Positions 10,902 to 23,600 are shown, counted from the stretch's first letter. The stretch: 64,000 nt of DNA from Cordilura impudica (GCA_963682025.1 OY821517.1:50221662-50285661), one strand, 5' to 3'. Notes: generated by a model not told the origin, from the letters alone. Program-made: numbers and translations.

Positions 10902-11845
10902 TACTACAACTACGTTTGTTGATGTTATCTTTTTTTCTGGTAAATCCATAAGGTTCGATGAATCGCATTTATTTTTTTTGTTGGCATTATGCTTTCTTTT
11001 CTGTCATTTTCGCCATATTTTCAAACAAAACCGCAAAATTAATGAGCTAATATTAAAAATTTGGTGTAAAAAACAACACAGCGTTGTATTTAATAAGTTT
11101 GTTCGTTTATTTTCCCAGTAAAATCCAGTAAAAACCTAAAAATGAGAGAGAGTAAGAAAAATTTGTTCTCAAAAACATAAATATCCAAAAAAGTAAACGA
11201 ACAGAAAATTTGTAACAATTTGCAAGTTCATAGAAACAGCTGATTGTAAACTCTAAATTAAAAAAAGAAATATACCTTAATTAGAAGAATTTATTTTATT
11301 TAACATGAAAAAATTTTCATTGAAACTAATATTGCTTTTGAAAATAAACATTTATTATGAAAGAAATTGGCTAATACGCATATTTTTTTTTTTTTGGCAG
11401 GAACCGGTTTTTAAAGATTAAACCTAATGAAACCTGGTTATGTGAATATTTATTTTCTTCTATCGTAATTTCCTCTGAGTTATTATATAAAATTTTTTAA
11501 CAAAAATAGAATTGTAGTATTTTTGCTTTATTTACCACAAAACTCAATCATATGTTTTTCAAACATATGTTTTTTCATGCTTGCAAATTCTTACTGGCAA
11601 AAATATATCTAGTAAAAACTAGCAAGTTTTCAAAAAATGAGCTGTCACTTTACGCTCTCATTTGCTCTCTTTTACTGGGTTTTTAAAGTAAACGAACAGA
11701 ATCCAGTAAATTTTGTGATAATTTGTACAAATTGTTACAAATTATCGCGTAAACGAACAAAGCTAATAAAATAATAACATAGTGTCAATTTATTGAAAGA
11801 AACATGATGAAATGGAACAAAAATGAAAATTGAAACCGCTTGAAG
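10902..11845. mobile_element. TIR element family X, right part
   Basis: The sequences at 10960-11096 and 11764-11835 match the reverse complement of the family X copy at 12990-13220 (for example the CACAGCGTTGTATTT and GAAAGAAACATGATGAA segments). It is the right half of the copy started at 6308 and is itself split by a TIR insertion at 11097-11763. The expected right terminus is lost near 11840. Confidence 0.6.
11097..11763. mobile_element. ~667 bp TIR element (core TIR TTTGTTCGTTTA) inserted in element X
   Basis: Both ends carry TTTGTTCGTTTA in inverted orientation, with subterminal CCAGTAAAA repeats and a second GTAAACGAACAGAA on each side. TAATAA is present on both flanks (11091-11096 and 11764-11769). 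The unoccupied sequence is seen in the family X copy near 13060-13075. Confidence 0.75.
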
Positions 11846-12457
11846 CCCTAATTTGTGAGAATTTGTGCTTTTACAAAATCGTCAAAATGCTTTCGAGCAG
11901 CTGATTGTCCTACTGTCGAACATACATAATTTAATTGTCAATTGTATACAAAGCTGTTCATATAGTTAACAATAAATATAACAAAATGAATAAAATCGAA
12001 ATTATTAACGGGTTAAATAAAGTAATTACTATAGAAGGCATCGCGTTTAATGCCTATCAGCTGATTCTCCTGTCATCTGATTTTTCTCGCACAAAAAATA
12101 GAATCAATTCTATTTCCCTTGCGAGTGTTTTTACAACCTAAGTTGGCAACACCACAAAAAAAAGCTTTACTATCGATCTCGCTTCCACATATAGAAATCA
12201 TGCTGCCTCATTCTCGTTTTTTCTCGCACTCACAACTCGCAGTTATGTGTTTAGGGCTTTAAGAAAGTATTTCTCTTTTGTCTCTTATGAATAGTTTTTC
12301 TATTCTAACTAATAGGAAAATAATGAAATTTTTCAGATAGAAGTTAATTCATTCTATAAAAAAATCATTGTTTTTATTTAAAAAAAAAAAAGCTATAAAT
12401 TAGAAAGAAAAGCAATAAATTAGAAAGAAAAGTAATTAACATTTAATTCAAAAGGTA
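11846..12457. other. Unassigned AT-rich stretch
   Basis: AAGCCCTAA at about 11842 and its complement TTAGGGCTTT at about 12252 could be short termini of another insertion, but no target duplication is clear. No gene is recognised. Confidence 0.35.
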
Positions 12458-12831
12458 TCTATAATGATAATAGGCACGGCGATTTGTTGTGACCGATGTA
12501 AGTTTCACAGTTTTACCTCGATTTTGACAAAAAATTTATCATTTGAAAGGTATTTCTTTTTAGCTGTTACCCAGATTTACAGATTTTCATCGTCTGGAAT
12601 ATTTTTTTGGAGTTATGATCGTTTAAAGTTGCTACTAACACATACATAAAATTATACAGTGCTATGTGTGTGTTTATTAAATTTGTTTATGTGTTTGTGT
12701 TAATGTGTTGAGTTTGGTTTCTTCATTTAAAATGAGTTGAATTGTGAAGCATAGCTTTAGGATCTTTATTAAATGAAAAAATAAAATTTTCTAGAATTTG
12801 TACTCGAATTTCGAGTGCTGGAATCTGCTAG
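12458..12831 (+). mobile_element. Non-autonomous Helitron-like element H1, copy c
   Basis: It runs from TCTATAATGATAATAGGC after A to GGAATCTGCTAG before T, with the CTCGAATTTCGAG palindrome near the 3' end. Confidence 0.78.
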
Positions 12832-12974
12832 TTCGAATTTAAAGGTTAAGTAAGTATTGGCAACTATATCAAAATGGTTGCCGTACTACCCAACATAAGT
12901 TAAAATATTCAGGCATGTGATGGAAATCGATTGATTTTAAATCGAAAACGAAATTCTAAAACGATTTAATAATA

Positions 12975-13589
12975 GGTGTGACGTTAATCAAGTGGTTTCA
13001 ATTTGCATTTTTGTTTCACTTCATCATGTTTCTTTCAATAAAGTGTCACTATGTTATTATTTTATTATGAAATACAACGCTGTGTTATTGCTTTTCACAA
13101 AAAAAAATTAATTTTCAAGTTAGCTTATTAATTTTGTATTTTTGTTTGAAAAAATTTATTAAAATGGCATTTATAATACCGACAAGTGGAGAAAATGTCA
13201 CAAAAGAAAGCATACTGCATAACTCCTTTTGGAGCAAAATTTTTTGATGAAGCAATTTTTCTGATGATGGCGTTAAATTTCCTTTTTTTCTGTCGTGGAT
13301 TTACGTGTTTTCTCCTGAAAAATTATATTAACTAAGACATTATAGTATGTAAATTTATTATACTTAAATTTTTTTAAAGTTATATTTTTATTAAAGCGTT
13401 GAAAAGTTGGGTAAACTTATCTATTTCAAACCGATTTCTTGATTTAAAAACGATAAAAAAAAAATAACAATTTCGTTTTCCATTACATTTTTATTTATCC
13501 ATATTTCCATAGAACAAAATGGAATATGAAATATATTTATTTTTAAAATAAAAACGAAAGCAAACCGAAAAATTGATTTACATCACACC
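12975..13589. mobile_element. TIR element family X, internally deleted copy (615 bp)
   Basis: TA/TA flanks (12973-12974 and 13590-13591) and 17 bp termini GGTGTGAYGTWAATCAA in inverted orientation are visible. Its interior matches, in reverse orientation, segments at 6310-6430, 7030-7150, 10990-11095 and 11764-11830, so it is a compact sibling of the split copy. No coding capacity is seen. Confidence 0.8.
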
Positions 13590-13614
13590 TATCCACCTAA
13601 TTGATTTACATCAA

Positions 13615-13939
13615 CTAGCAGATTCCAGCCCTCGAAATTCGAGTGCATATTCTAGGAAATTTTATTTTTTCATTAAATGAACACACTGAAGGTATGCATT
13701 CACAAATCGACACAAAAATCATTTTTATTACAAACACATTAACAAATTTAATACACATAGCATTGTATAATTTTATGCATGTGTTAGTAGCAACTTTAAA
13801 TGCAATTTACTCAAAATAAAGAAAAAAATTTAATAATCTGTAAACCTGCAAAACGGCTAAAAAGAAATATCTTTCAAATAATATACGTGTGGTCAAAACA
13901 TCGGTCACAAGAAATCGCCTAGCCTATTAATATTATAGA
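13615..13939 (-). mobile_element. Non-autonomous Helitron-like element H1, copy d
   Basis: Reverse H1 copy: A then CTAGCAGATTCCAGCC at the left, TATTAATATTATAGA then T at the right. Confidence 0.78.
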
Positions 13940-14401
13940 TTAAAAATATTTTAATCATTTAAGTAGTGTTTCAACCTAAAAGCGTATTCGAAAACTGTGT
14001 ACCAAAAATACTTTGTAATGAATACATGTATTTATTTTGACATTGATTCAATATGCATTTTTATTCATGGCTAAGTAAGTGGGTGTTAGTTAACCTTATA
14101 CGTACTCGCATATAAGGTGCTACAATTTCGAAATGAGTCACGTATATTTGTTTTCCCTTATGAAGATTGTGGGTTCTTTATTGTTTCATATTTCTTTGTG
14201 TTGTTTTTAATTAAACATGTGTTTTAGGAAACAAACAATAATTGTATCGAAATGATACAATAACTCAAATAAAAATAACTTTAAAACAACAATTTCGTAT
14301 AAGAATTCATACACAGTAACACTTAAAGACAATATCGCTGTTTTAAGTAGGCGATATTATTGAACATAGGCATTTTTGTTATCTCTAAAACTTAACCGCC
14401 G
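13940..14401. other. AT-rich spacer
   Basis: No coding or repeat signal was recognised. Confidence 0.5.
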
Positions 14402-16750
14402 CACAGTGGCGCCATTTGAGTTTTTTCGTTGCAAAAATCATATCTTTTGAACCGAATAACATACTTGAACAGGTTAAACAGCATATGATAGATAACTGTT
14501 CAGCCTATGAAATGAGCGTTTGGAAAGGGTGCTACGCTTTGTAGGGGCCTACTTATGGGTTATCAAAGTTAAAATTTGTAGAAAAATCAATTTAATGGTA
14601 ACTAAAAAAAAATATTTTTACATTTTTAGATTGTTTTTATTTTTTTTCTTTAGGGTTTTATGTTTTAAATTATTACCCAAATTTAAAAAAAATTACTTCA
14701 TTTTTAAATTTATTTTTTCAATTTTCTGTAAAATATTCATCACAATTCGTAAGAGAAGGTATATCTAAAAGATTAATCATTTCTAAACTATAATTATTTT
14801 CTAACTCTATTCGTGACTTCACATGCCGCAGGGAAGAAATAAGTGGATCGGAAGATGCTGCCAACATGTTGAAGAGGTCCTCATTTTGCCTTACCCTTGA
14901 TGCTTTGAATGTGTTCTGCAATCTATATTTTTTATAAAATTTGTTAAGAGACTCCTGTGCTTCTTCAGAAAGCTCTCCAATTGGCAAAGACTGGTACTCA
15001 ATTATATCTCTGCCATGCACCAATATTTTATGGACGGTCGGGGTCAACTTCTTCTGTGGATACATTTCTGCTAAAAGAGATGCAGTTTTCGATGCATATT
15101 CTCCATATTTTGTAGAATTGACATTTCTTTGCAGTTTAAAACATTCAAGATCGTTCCCAATCTTTTCACGATTTGATTGTCAATTCCAGTGATTCTAGTT
15201 ACTGCCTCATCATTTTCAAAAAATCTCCAAGAAGTGTTTCCATCGTTTGAGTTACCGTATCCGTGCTTGGGACAGTCTACTTTTAGTCCAACTTGTTTAA
15301 AAAAAGCATCCTGTATTTGCTTCTTTCTGATCTTTTCCTTATCCTTTATTGATGTATTTTCATCGAAGTTTTCCTCCTCTTGTGGTAGGGTATACGCCAG
15401 TTTTAGCAAGAACTCCATACACCTTATCCTTGCGTGCAATGGTGACATTCCATATTCGTAATTCTCCTCGTTTGTAGAATCGTTTAAATAACCAAAGTTC
15501 TTCTGACTCTTTTTGCAAATCGGGCATGACAATGTTGAGGTTGTTCCTGTCAGTTCGTTTACGACTTTTCCGTCAACCATGGTCAGGTGGAACTCGTAAT
15601 TGCATTCAATATATTTTCCTTCTCCAATTTGCAGCTTTGTAGGCTTAATCTTGCTTATTTGTTCTTCAATGTCCTTCACCGTGGTCCTTATGAGTTCTGC
15701 CGATTCCCTTGCAAACTCAAACATTATTGGTCGGCAATAATGCACTGATGACGGACGTGGATTTTTCCAGTGTAGGGAAACATCAGATTTTAGCCGCAAA
15801 GGAACAATAAATGCCATAAACATATTTCCGTCCGAAATTGTAGCGTCATCGGAAGATATCCTTTGCTTATAAACGCTTTGTCCGGATGATCCATCGCAGC
15901 CCCATTTGCTGATCAATTTCAGTTTCTCAGGAAGAATTTTCACCTCATTTTCAGGAAGACTCTCCAACAACCGTTTTTCTGTATGGCCCATGAGATCCTG
16001 CAGATTGGCTTTCACAGAGACTTCCGTGAACTCAGTTTGCAGTGGTCGTGAATTTATTTTGGCTTGCGTAATATGCTTGTATCCTGGTAAAACGTCAGCC
16101 CCATGTCGCATCAAGGATGCCCGTAGTATCTCATATTATTCTTTGGAAAGTTGTAAGTCCATAAACAAGGCCAAGGCTTCTTCGGAACCATACTTTTTAA
16201 TGTGTGGGTTTGTGGGCGTGGGAATGCTTTCCTTAATCCTTTTTAGTCGCAGTGGGCTTGCATCAGCAACAGATTTTGTAATCTTCGACCTAACTCTTTC
16301 ACTATCCTTTGTATATTTAATAGACAGCGCGTCCGATAAATGCTTCGTGGTCAAGTCATTGGTGGCATCGGCAAGTTTCTTCTTTCTTATGAAAATTGTA
16401 CACTCCTCAATACTTTTTTTTGGCCTTCCTTTTGCTCCTCTGGTTGATGTGGTGGGTTTATTTACTGGCAATATATCCAGGATGGTGTCTTCATTAAGCC
16501 AGTCCTCGTATTTGGAGTTGAAGTTCTGAATGGTTCGATTAGATTTCACCCATTTTGCCTTAATATTTGCATATATCAGATAAAAATAAGTCAATATTGT
16601 TCTTGACCATTTGTACTCCAAAGTAATGTTTAAGTGAGGTGCGTACCTGCGAATTTCAATGAGTAGTTTTTTGTGCATCCTGTGTCTGTAACAGAATATT
16701 GGGAGTAGACTTTGGCAGAGGCTCACAGGTAGACAACCGACTTAAAATGC
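14402..16750 (-). mobile_element. Transib transposon remnant (RAG1-related superfamily)
   Basis: A Transib-type transposase occupies the minus strand. The left edge carries CACAGTG at 14402-14408, the heptamer shared by Transib ends and vertebrate recombination signals, next to a GC-rich CCGCCG that could be the 5 bp target site. No matching right terminus was found, so the right boundary is approximate. Confidence 0.72.
14718..16726 (-). pseudogene. Transib transposase pseudogene
   Basis: Three consecutive minus-strand pieces make up one transposase. The N-terminal piece (16726-16136) ends at an in-frame TAA and the frame resumes at once (core piece to 15071); a one-base frameshift near 15105-15115 leads to the C-terminal piece (to 14718). 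The core contains the first catalytic Asp in KWGCDGSSGQSVYKQR, IVPLRL, NPRPSSVHYCRP, then the second Asp in LTMVDGKVVNELTGTTST followed by CPIC. The C-terminus has EEAQESLNKFYKKYR, matching the region of the third catalytic residue (Glu) in Transib and RAG1, and DPLISSLRHV. All three acidic residues are thus visible, but one stop and one frameshift break the gene. Confidence 0.88.
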
Positions 16751-17102
16751 AATTTTCAAACTATTAGATCAAACTACTGTCAGTCAAAACATGAAAGGGA
16801 TGCACGCCATACAATTTCTGCAACCATGTCTTTTTAACCTTTTTTACCTCTAGAAGCCAAACGGGCACGTACGGGCAGATAAAACCTTTTGAATTGTGTA
16901 AAGAAATAATCAAAGAACATGTTTTGCAAATATGGCAAATATAGAAAAATATAGATTTTTTTTATTTTCCGTCAAAGTTGAAAAATAGTGAATAAACGGA
17001 TAGTTTTTAAATAGTGATTTACCAGGAGAAACACAAAGCAAACAGTTAATTTTTTTTTATCATTATACATTTAATAAATACATCAATCAATACAAAAAAA
17101 AA
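16751..17102. other. Right flank of the Transib remnant, no gene
   Basis: AT-rich sequence without recognisable coding. It may contain the missing right end of the Transib, in decayed form. Confidence 0.4.
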
Positions 17103-17888
17103 CAAGTAAGAAAATTATAGTCGGTCTAGACCGACTATACGATACCCTATACCATGCGTTTAGAAACTCTATCTCTTAGGCCCAACTAACTGGACATAGA
17201 AAATAAGCAAAAACCAAATTTGAGTGGGATTTATATTAATTTTTTTTGGCTGCAGATATGAAAAAGTTCGTATCGGATGATATATCTATATGGGGACTAG
17301 GTCCAAAAATGGACCGATCCTGATAATGTTTGGCAAAGTCTCTTTAATTTTGCACAAATATATACAAACAAAATTTGAGAAGAATCAGTGCAATATTTTT
17401 GTTTTTTAATAGATTTAATTGAAGATCGGGAAGCAGCTCTATATGGGGCCAAAGGGATCATTTTTGGACTACTCATTAATGGATGTAATGAACGCATACA
17501 AACCCAATTTGAGTAAGATCTATATGACAATTTGGATCTTATGGCAATTTATGTCGATTTCATAGGGGTAATTTGTATGGGGGCTAGGTCTGAACATGGA
17601 CCGATTCTCACCAATTTCAATAGCGTTCATCCCATGGCCGGTAAAGGCTTACATACCAAATTTCATCAAAATATTTTCATATTTGCGACCTGCAGTTTGA
17701 TTACAAGCTTTACATGGACACACAGACGGACGGACGGACGGACGGACGGACATCGTTAAATCGAATCAGATAGTGATTCTGATTCGATCGGTATAATTAA
17801 AGATGGGGGTAGGTCAAATATTTTTGGTTGTTACAAACAGCAGCACAAAGTCATTATACCCAAACCACATAGTGGTATAGGGTATAAA
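17103..17888 (+). mobile_element. Fly interspersed repeat with (GACG)n tract, family M, copy i (full length)
   Basis: It begins with the palindrome TAGTCGGTCTAGACCGACTA and GATACCCTATACCA, and ends TGGTATAGGGTATAA, so the edges are partly inverted. The interior holds ACAGACGGACGGACGG..., a GACG microsatellite near 17728-17752. This resembles the dipteran mini-me type repeats that carry a GTCY microsatellite. Open stretches inside it are not genes. Six copies occur in the window. Confidence 0.72.
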
Positions 17889-18463
17889 AATAAGGCGATT
17901 CGTTACCTATTTTTCGTGATATTACACCTGAAATCGCAACAAATTGACTAAAAATTGTGTGTTTTTTTGAAAAACGAAAGTCGGTCAACTTTGAACGGTT
18001 ATATCTTCTAAACTAAAAATGTGATATTATTAAGAGTAGCATATTTGAAATCGTTGAAAAGTTTCCTATAACATGGGTTTATTCAAACCGTCAAATGATA
18101 TCTTGATCCATATTGATTGAGTAAAGGAATTTGCACAATTTTACTTAGTTCGTAATTTCTTCATTTCATTTCTTAATAACTTTGCATGCTTATATTTATG
18201 TATTTCGAGTTGTAGTTTTTTTTTTTGTTTGTTTTGTTTTCCTTGTTTGGTATCATTAATTAGAGCAGAATTTGTTGTTTGTTTGTTGTTTGTGTGTTAC
18301 TAATAAAATCATTTCATATTTAATCATTTCAATACTAACCCATTTTTTATTTATATATCAAAACATGTTTCTCCCACTTAATGCTAAAAACAAACAAAAT
18401 ATGTTAATGCCATCAATGCAATTCGATTCATTCGATTGTACTGCAATGGACTTTTGCGAGTAG
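17889..18463. other. 5' side of eIF4G (promoter, 5' UTR or upstream intron)
   Basis: AT-rich sequence up to the first recognised coding exon. Position 18463 ends a possible acceptor (GCGAGTAG), but the pyrimidine tract before it is poor. The frame of exon 1 is open back to a TAA at 18405 without an ATG, so either the start is ATG 18483 or an upstream coding exon lies elsewhere. Confidence 0.5.
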
Positions 18464-20667
18464 GTCTTTGAAAGATCCTCCTATGTACGTGCATACGGGA
18501 GGGGGTGGGAAGGGAATACGCCCAAATCAACATAACCAACAACAACAACAACAACAGCAGCAGCAGCAACAAGCACATCAGCAACAACAGCAGCAGCAAC
18601 AACTTCACCATCAGACTCATCATCATATACATCATCAAACGCAGCAGCAGCAGCAACATCAGCAACAGCAGCAGCAATTACAAATCGGCGCTGTAGTGCA
18701 TCATACGAATCAAACGTCATCGCAATCATCTGGAAATTCCCACCCTCACCCACATCAACTGCAACAACAGCAAACAGTAGCCCAACACCAGCAACAAATT
18801 CAGCACCATCAAGTGCCGGTAACCTACTATCCCTACAATACGGCACCCTCGCCACCAAATCACACTGGCGGCGGCAATGGATCACAAGGAAATTCCATGG
18901 TTGTCGGCGGTGGCCTTAATAATCCAACGGCTGGCAACAATTCTAATAATGCAAACATTATGGGCAGCAATCGCCAACAAGGCAACAACTCCAATTCAAT
19001 GTCACATTATTCAGCGGGGAATGCCCTCATGCAAGCAAATTTGCCACCGCCCAACAATACTTTCATGACACCCGCATACCACATACAGTTGCAACAACCA
19101 AATGGGGCAGTAATGGTAGCGGCTCAATTCAACAGTGTTGCTGTGGCTGCAGCCGCTGCTGCCGGGCAGCACGGTAATCCAGGTGGAGGGCAAGCGGGAC
19201 ATGCCCTGTATCAAACACCACAGCAACAACAGCCACCACCAACACATCCACAAGCCTCAGCTATACACAGCGGACAACCGCCATTGAATTATTTTCCGAT
19301 GCCAGCTGTAAGTGCTGCCCACGCACCAACACAACTGCAACACCCTACACAGCATCATCAACTTCGAAATATGTTAACAACCGTAACACATCCGCGACAA
19401 CCATATCTCTTACCACAAGGGAACTATTTTGCGTATGCACATGCCTCGCTGCAACCCCCAAACCGAACATCGCTCCTTACCAATGCCCATCAACAATCGG
19501 CAGTAGCAGCAACTGGTGGTGGTGGGGGAGCCGGTAATTCAAATCAACATGTGGGTACACAACTTCAAAATACAGCTGCAAGAGCTGCAGCCACTGGTCC
19601 GACAACCTATGTGCCCTCACCATTTTGTCAATCTCCTCTGCAAATGGGACCCGGAGCCCCCTTAGGGCCACAGACAGCCTCAATGTTGGCGGCTACGGCC
19701 ACAATGGGTCCTCCAGCATTACCGGCGACATACAGTCACATGAGTGGAATACCAACAGGCTCAAACTCTTCCACTTTATTGTCAGCCGGCGGCTTAGGTG
19801 TCGGGGTCGGTGTCGGCACATTATCTTCAACAGGGACTGAACACAAGGGCACAAAACCACGTAAACATGCTATACCGATCATAGATCCCATAACAAACGA
19901 AAAGATAAAAATTGATGAACCAGAAACTCAAAAGAAAAGCACTGCCGTTAAGTTGACAACACCACAAACAATACCACAAATACCACACACACCACAAACA
20001 ACACAAACACCACAAGCACCACAAACACCACGAAAACCACAAACGCCACCACCCCCACCATTACCAAACGCAGTAGATGATGAAAAACTAAATCAAAATA
20101 AATCAAAACCAACGACGATAGCAACAACAACAACAACAGCAGAACAAAAAGAAATCATTTCGATGGCTATGGAAAATGATAAATCAATTACTGCGTCTGT
20201 ACCAAGTGATCCGCCGCCCGCTACATCAACAACGGCAACATTATTAGCCGAAACAGTCACTACAAATACGATAGAAAAAATTGATCAACAAATGCAAACG
20301 GATGATGTAAAAGAAAAGCACACAACAGAGCAAACAACAATAACAGCCGCCGCCTCTGTGTCTGCCACAGCTTCTAACACCACAACACCGCAGCAAAGTC
20401 AAAGTGACATGGAATCGTTACAAACCGGTGAAATAATACAGACATGTATCGGAGATCCAGATGATACGGATGCCGATACCAACGAACATGAGCTGGACAA
20501 TGAAGATGTGATAGATGATACATGTTTTGGCCCACATACAGCTGCGTTTATGGACAGTGAATTAACGACCAATTTGAATATAAATCATGAGGAAATCATT
20601 AGTACTAACGATCAAGAGCTTCCCCATACAGGAGAATCCGATACAGAGCCAACAACGGAAACCGAGG
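18464..20667 (+). CDS. eIF4G: eIF4G coding exon 1 (Q/N/T-rich N-terminus)
   Basis: Open from the TAA at 18405 to the donor at 20668 (ACCGAGG|GTAAAT, phase 1). The first in-frame ATG is 18483 (MYVHTGGGGKG). CAA/CAG runs at 18535-18680 encode polyglutamine and His-rich tracts. The DP motif RKHAIPIIDPITNEKI lies near 19860-19910. An acidic Thr-rich end follows. Many Gln codons alternate CAA and CAG, which stabilises the repeat. The start of the exon (18464, after a weak acceptor) is uncertain. Confidence 0.88.
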
Positions 20668-23600
20668 GTAAATACTAAATTAATCATACTGAAATATAAT
20701 AGCATAGCTAGTAGCGCCCTTGAAGGCGTCTGCGGAAAATTTCCCGAAAACAATTTCCCAAATACAATTGCCCGAAAACAATTGCCCGAAAAAACAATTC
20801 CCCGAAAACAATTTCCCGAAATTACAATTTCCCGAAAACAATTTCCCGAAATTACAATTTCCCGAAAACAATTTCCCGAAATTACGATTTCCCGAAACAA
20901 ATTTCCCGAAATTACAATTTCCCTATTTTTAGTTTACAACTTCCCATATATTCTTGATTTCCCCCATAAAAAAAACTTGCTGCATGCGATTTCTTGAAAA
21001 AACAATTTCCCAAGTATACGACTTCTCGAAAAAACAATTCCCCCACCCCGCACCGCGCCCTTCCTCTTCCACCCTCCCTCGTCATCCGGACCTATTTATT
21101 GGAGTGTCATACGCTTATTTTTTCATTGTGACTTTGAACACTTCGGTATTCAGACTTCCCGACGGATAACGCTCACTCCATCACATCATGCCCATGCAGT
21201 AGCTGCTACGGAATCGTTACCATCTTGCATAGCGAAGTTTTTTAGTTATTTGGGCTGTAATACTCAGTTACAATGCCACTCGAATTCCTGGATAGCGAAA
21301 AAGTTAAACCGAGGTTGCTTTTGAATGGTTTCTTGTATCATGACGACGGTCAGTCCGTTGATAGCGTTTATTGGCGTTGTATCCTTTATCGAGGAAAACA
21401 TTGTACCGTTAGGGTCATAACAATCACAGTGCCGAAGCGGCTTTCGTTGCTAAAGAAAAAATCGATAATGAGCTGAAAGATCTTGCCCGGACCACTACAT
21501 CAAGTGGTCATGAACTGATTGCTCGCGCTTCGGCCGGAATTTCTGATGATATTATTTCGGAAATGCCATCAACAAGCTCTTTGAAGAAATAGTAATTTCG
21601 GGAAATTGTAGTTTCGGGAAATTGTGTTCGGGAAATTGTATTTCGGGAAATTGTAATTTCGGGAAATTGTAATTTCGGGAAATTGTTTTCGGGAAATTCT
21701 TTTCGGGAAATTGTTTTCGGGAAATTTTCCGCAAATCCCTTGAAGGACACAGTTGAACAAATAGATATTAATTTTGAAAAATTTTCAAATTTAATATTTT
21801 TTTTTTTTTTTTAATTTCCAACAAGTTTTTAAAGTGTTCTCTCATTTAACTATGTATGATGAAAAACTAAAAAATTTTATTTCTATTTTTTTTAAATATA
21901 GTTTTGAAATTTATTTTTTTTTTTTTTTGAAAATTAAAACATTTCATTAATTTAATTTACAGTCAAGTCTACGTCTCAAAACGACAAAGACGAAGCAGCT
22001 AAACAAGATATGATGAAAAATGACGACATAACTACCAAACAAAATTCTTTGGAGAAAAAATCCGATAGTCTACAAACAAAGGAAGTTTATACTAAACATA
22101 CGGAAATAGTGATGTCCAAGGAAAATTCAACAACGTCTATACAAACTAAGGAACTAGAAGATCAGTTGTCACCTTCTTCATCCACAATAATACCAAATGA
22201 ACAAAAAAGTAAATAGCTTACCTACAAGTAGAAAGAAAGTGTAATTTTGAAAATTTTATAATATCGATTTTTTGCCTTAAACTTAAAAACAAAAACATCT
22301 GAATAATTGATTATATGATTATCAAATATACACGAAATATTTCTACAAAAAAAAAAAAATGTGATTTAAACCAAATTTTCTGTTACAGATTTTACCGCAA
22401 AAAATAAAGAACAAATGAAATCCATGAAAAGCAACAATGCAGCAAATAATCAAACTTCGAATAAAAGTGGAAATACTAAAAATTTAAAACAAAATCCGGC
22501 TGCTAACACACAAAAGCAAACTACCAACAGCGCTAGTACCGACTATACTGCAAGCAAAACTAATCAGAGACAAACTACGCCTATAACGGCAACTATTAAT
22601 GTTGCCAGTAATAATAATAACAACAATAATAACAATATTAATAACAATAACAACAATAATAGTAGTGGTAATAATGCTTTTATTATTGCTGGTGGTCGTA
22701 AAAATCGTAAAGTTGCCAAGCGTACCAAAGAAAATCAAAAGAAATCCCAACAACAGCAACAGCAGCCGCAAAAATTTCGAGAACCATCTCTATCGGCCTC
22801 ATCTAATCAACGTAGTAACTCGGCCACGTCTAGTAAAAATAGTAATAACAAAAATTCAAACAATAATAATACGAATTCGAACTTGTCCTTTACAAATACA
22901 GCGACAAATAATATTCTTTTGACTGATATTCATAATGCAAATAATAGTTCAATTTCATCTAGTATTAGCAGTAATTTAAGAGAGCAGAATAATAAAAATC
23001 AGCATCAGCATCAACAACAACAGCCTCAGCCGCAACCGCAACAGGCAGCCAAAACAATTACCAATGATAACACTAGTAAAAATGCCGTTGGCCAATCAAA
23101 AGGCATGGACTCTAAAAGTATTTATATATTTTTTTTAGAAAAAAGTTTTTTTTTTTTTATATAATTATGACCTTGACGCAAATTTCTAAATATGTGGGCC
23201 TTATTTTAAAAGATCGAATTTAAATCTAAATATCTAAGATGCCAGCCGGAAAATTATGAAAATATTTTTTAAGTAAATTAAAGTGCTCCAGATATATGCT
23301 ATTATATCCCCCCTCCCCCCCCCCAAAAAAAAATACGTTTTTCGATCTGGCAACCATAAAATTAGTTATCGCCAATATAGAGGGCGGTATTTCGAAGAGG
23401 GGCCCAAAGCCAACCATGTAAATAATCTGTGCACAATTCGAATGATGCTTTCGAGATATAAACGATTTCCGTTCCCGCCAAAATGTTAGGCAACCCCCTA
23501 AACATAGTTATGGTGTATTGAGTGTAGGGTGCAAAATTTTAACCATTTTGCTCTACGACACTTAGATATAAGCTATTTTTTCTTCCCCGCCAAAACTTAA

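Noticed and set aside
15906..16529. 207-codon + strand frame opposite the Transib transposase
   Set aside because: It has no family resemblance, whereas the opposite strand has clear Transib motifs; it is a shadow frame.
16751..17102. Search for the right Transib terminus (complement of CACAGTGGCGCC)
   Set aside because: No convincing match was seen; the right end may be deleted or too decayed, so no boundary is claimed.
17297..17759. 75-90 codon frames inside family M repeats, similar in every copy
   Set aside because: They recur only because the repeat recurs; frames differ between strands and copies and show no protein pattern.
18384..18885. Long minus-strand Leu/Val/Ala-rich open frames opposite eIF4G exon 1
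   Set aside because: They are antisense shadows of CAA/CAG repeats; composition is purely repetitive.
20562..20997. Frames encoding repeated NFPKLQFPE or RKQFPEITI peptides
   Set aside because: They are translations of the CCCGAAA arrays in the MULE-like element ends, not proteins.
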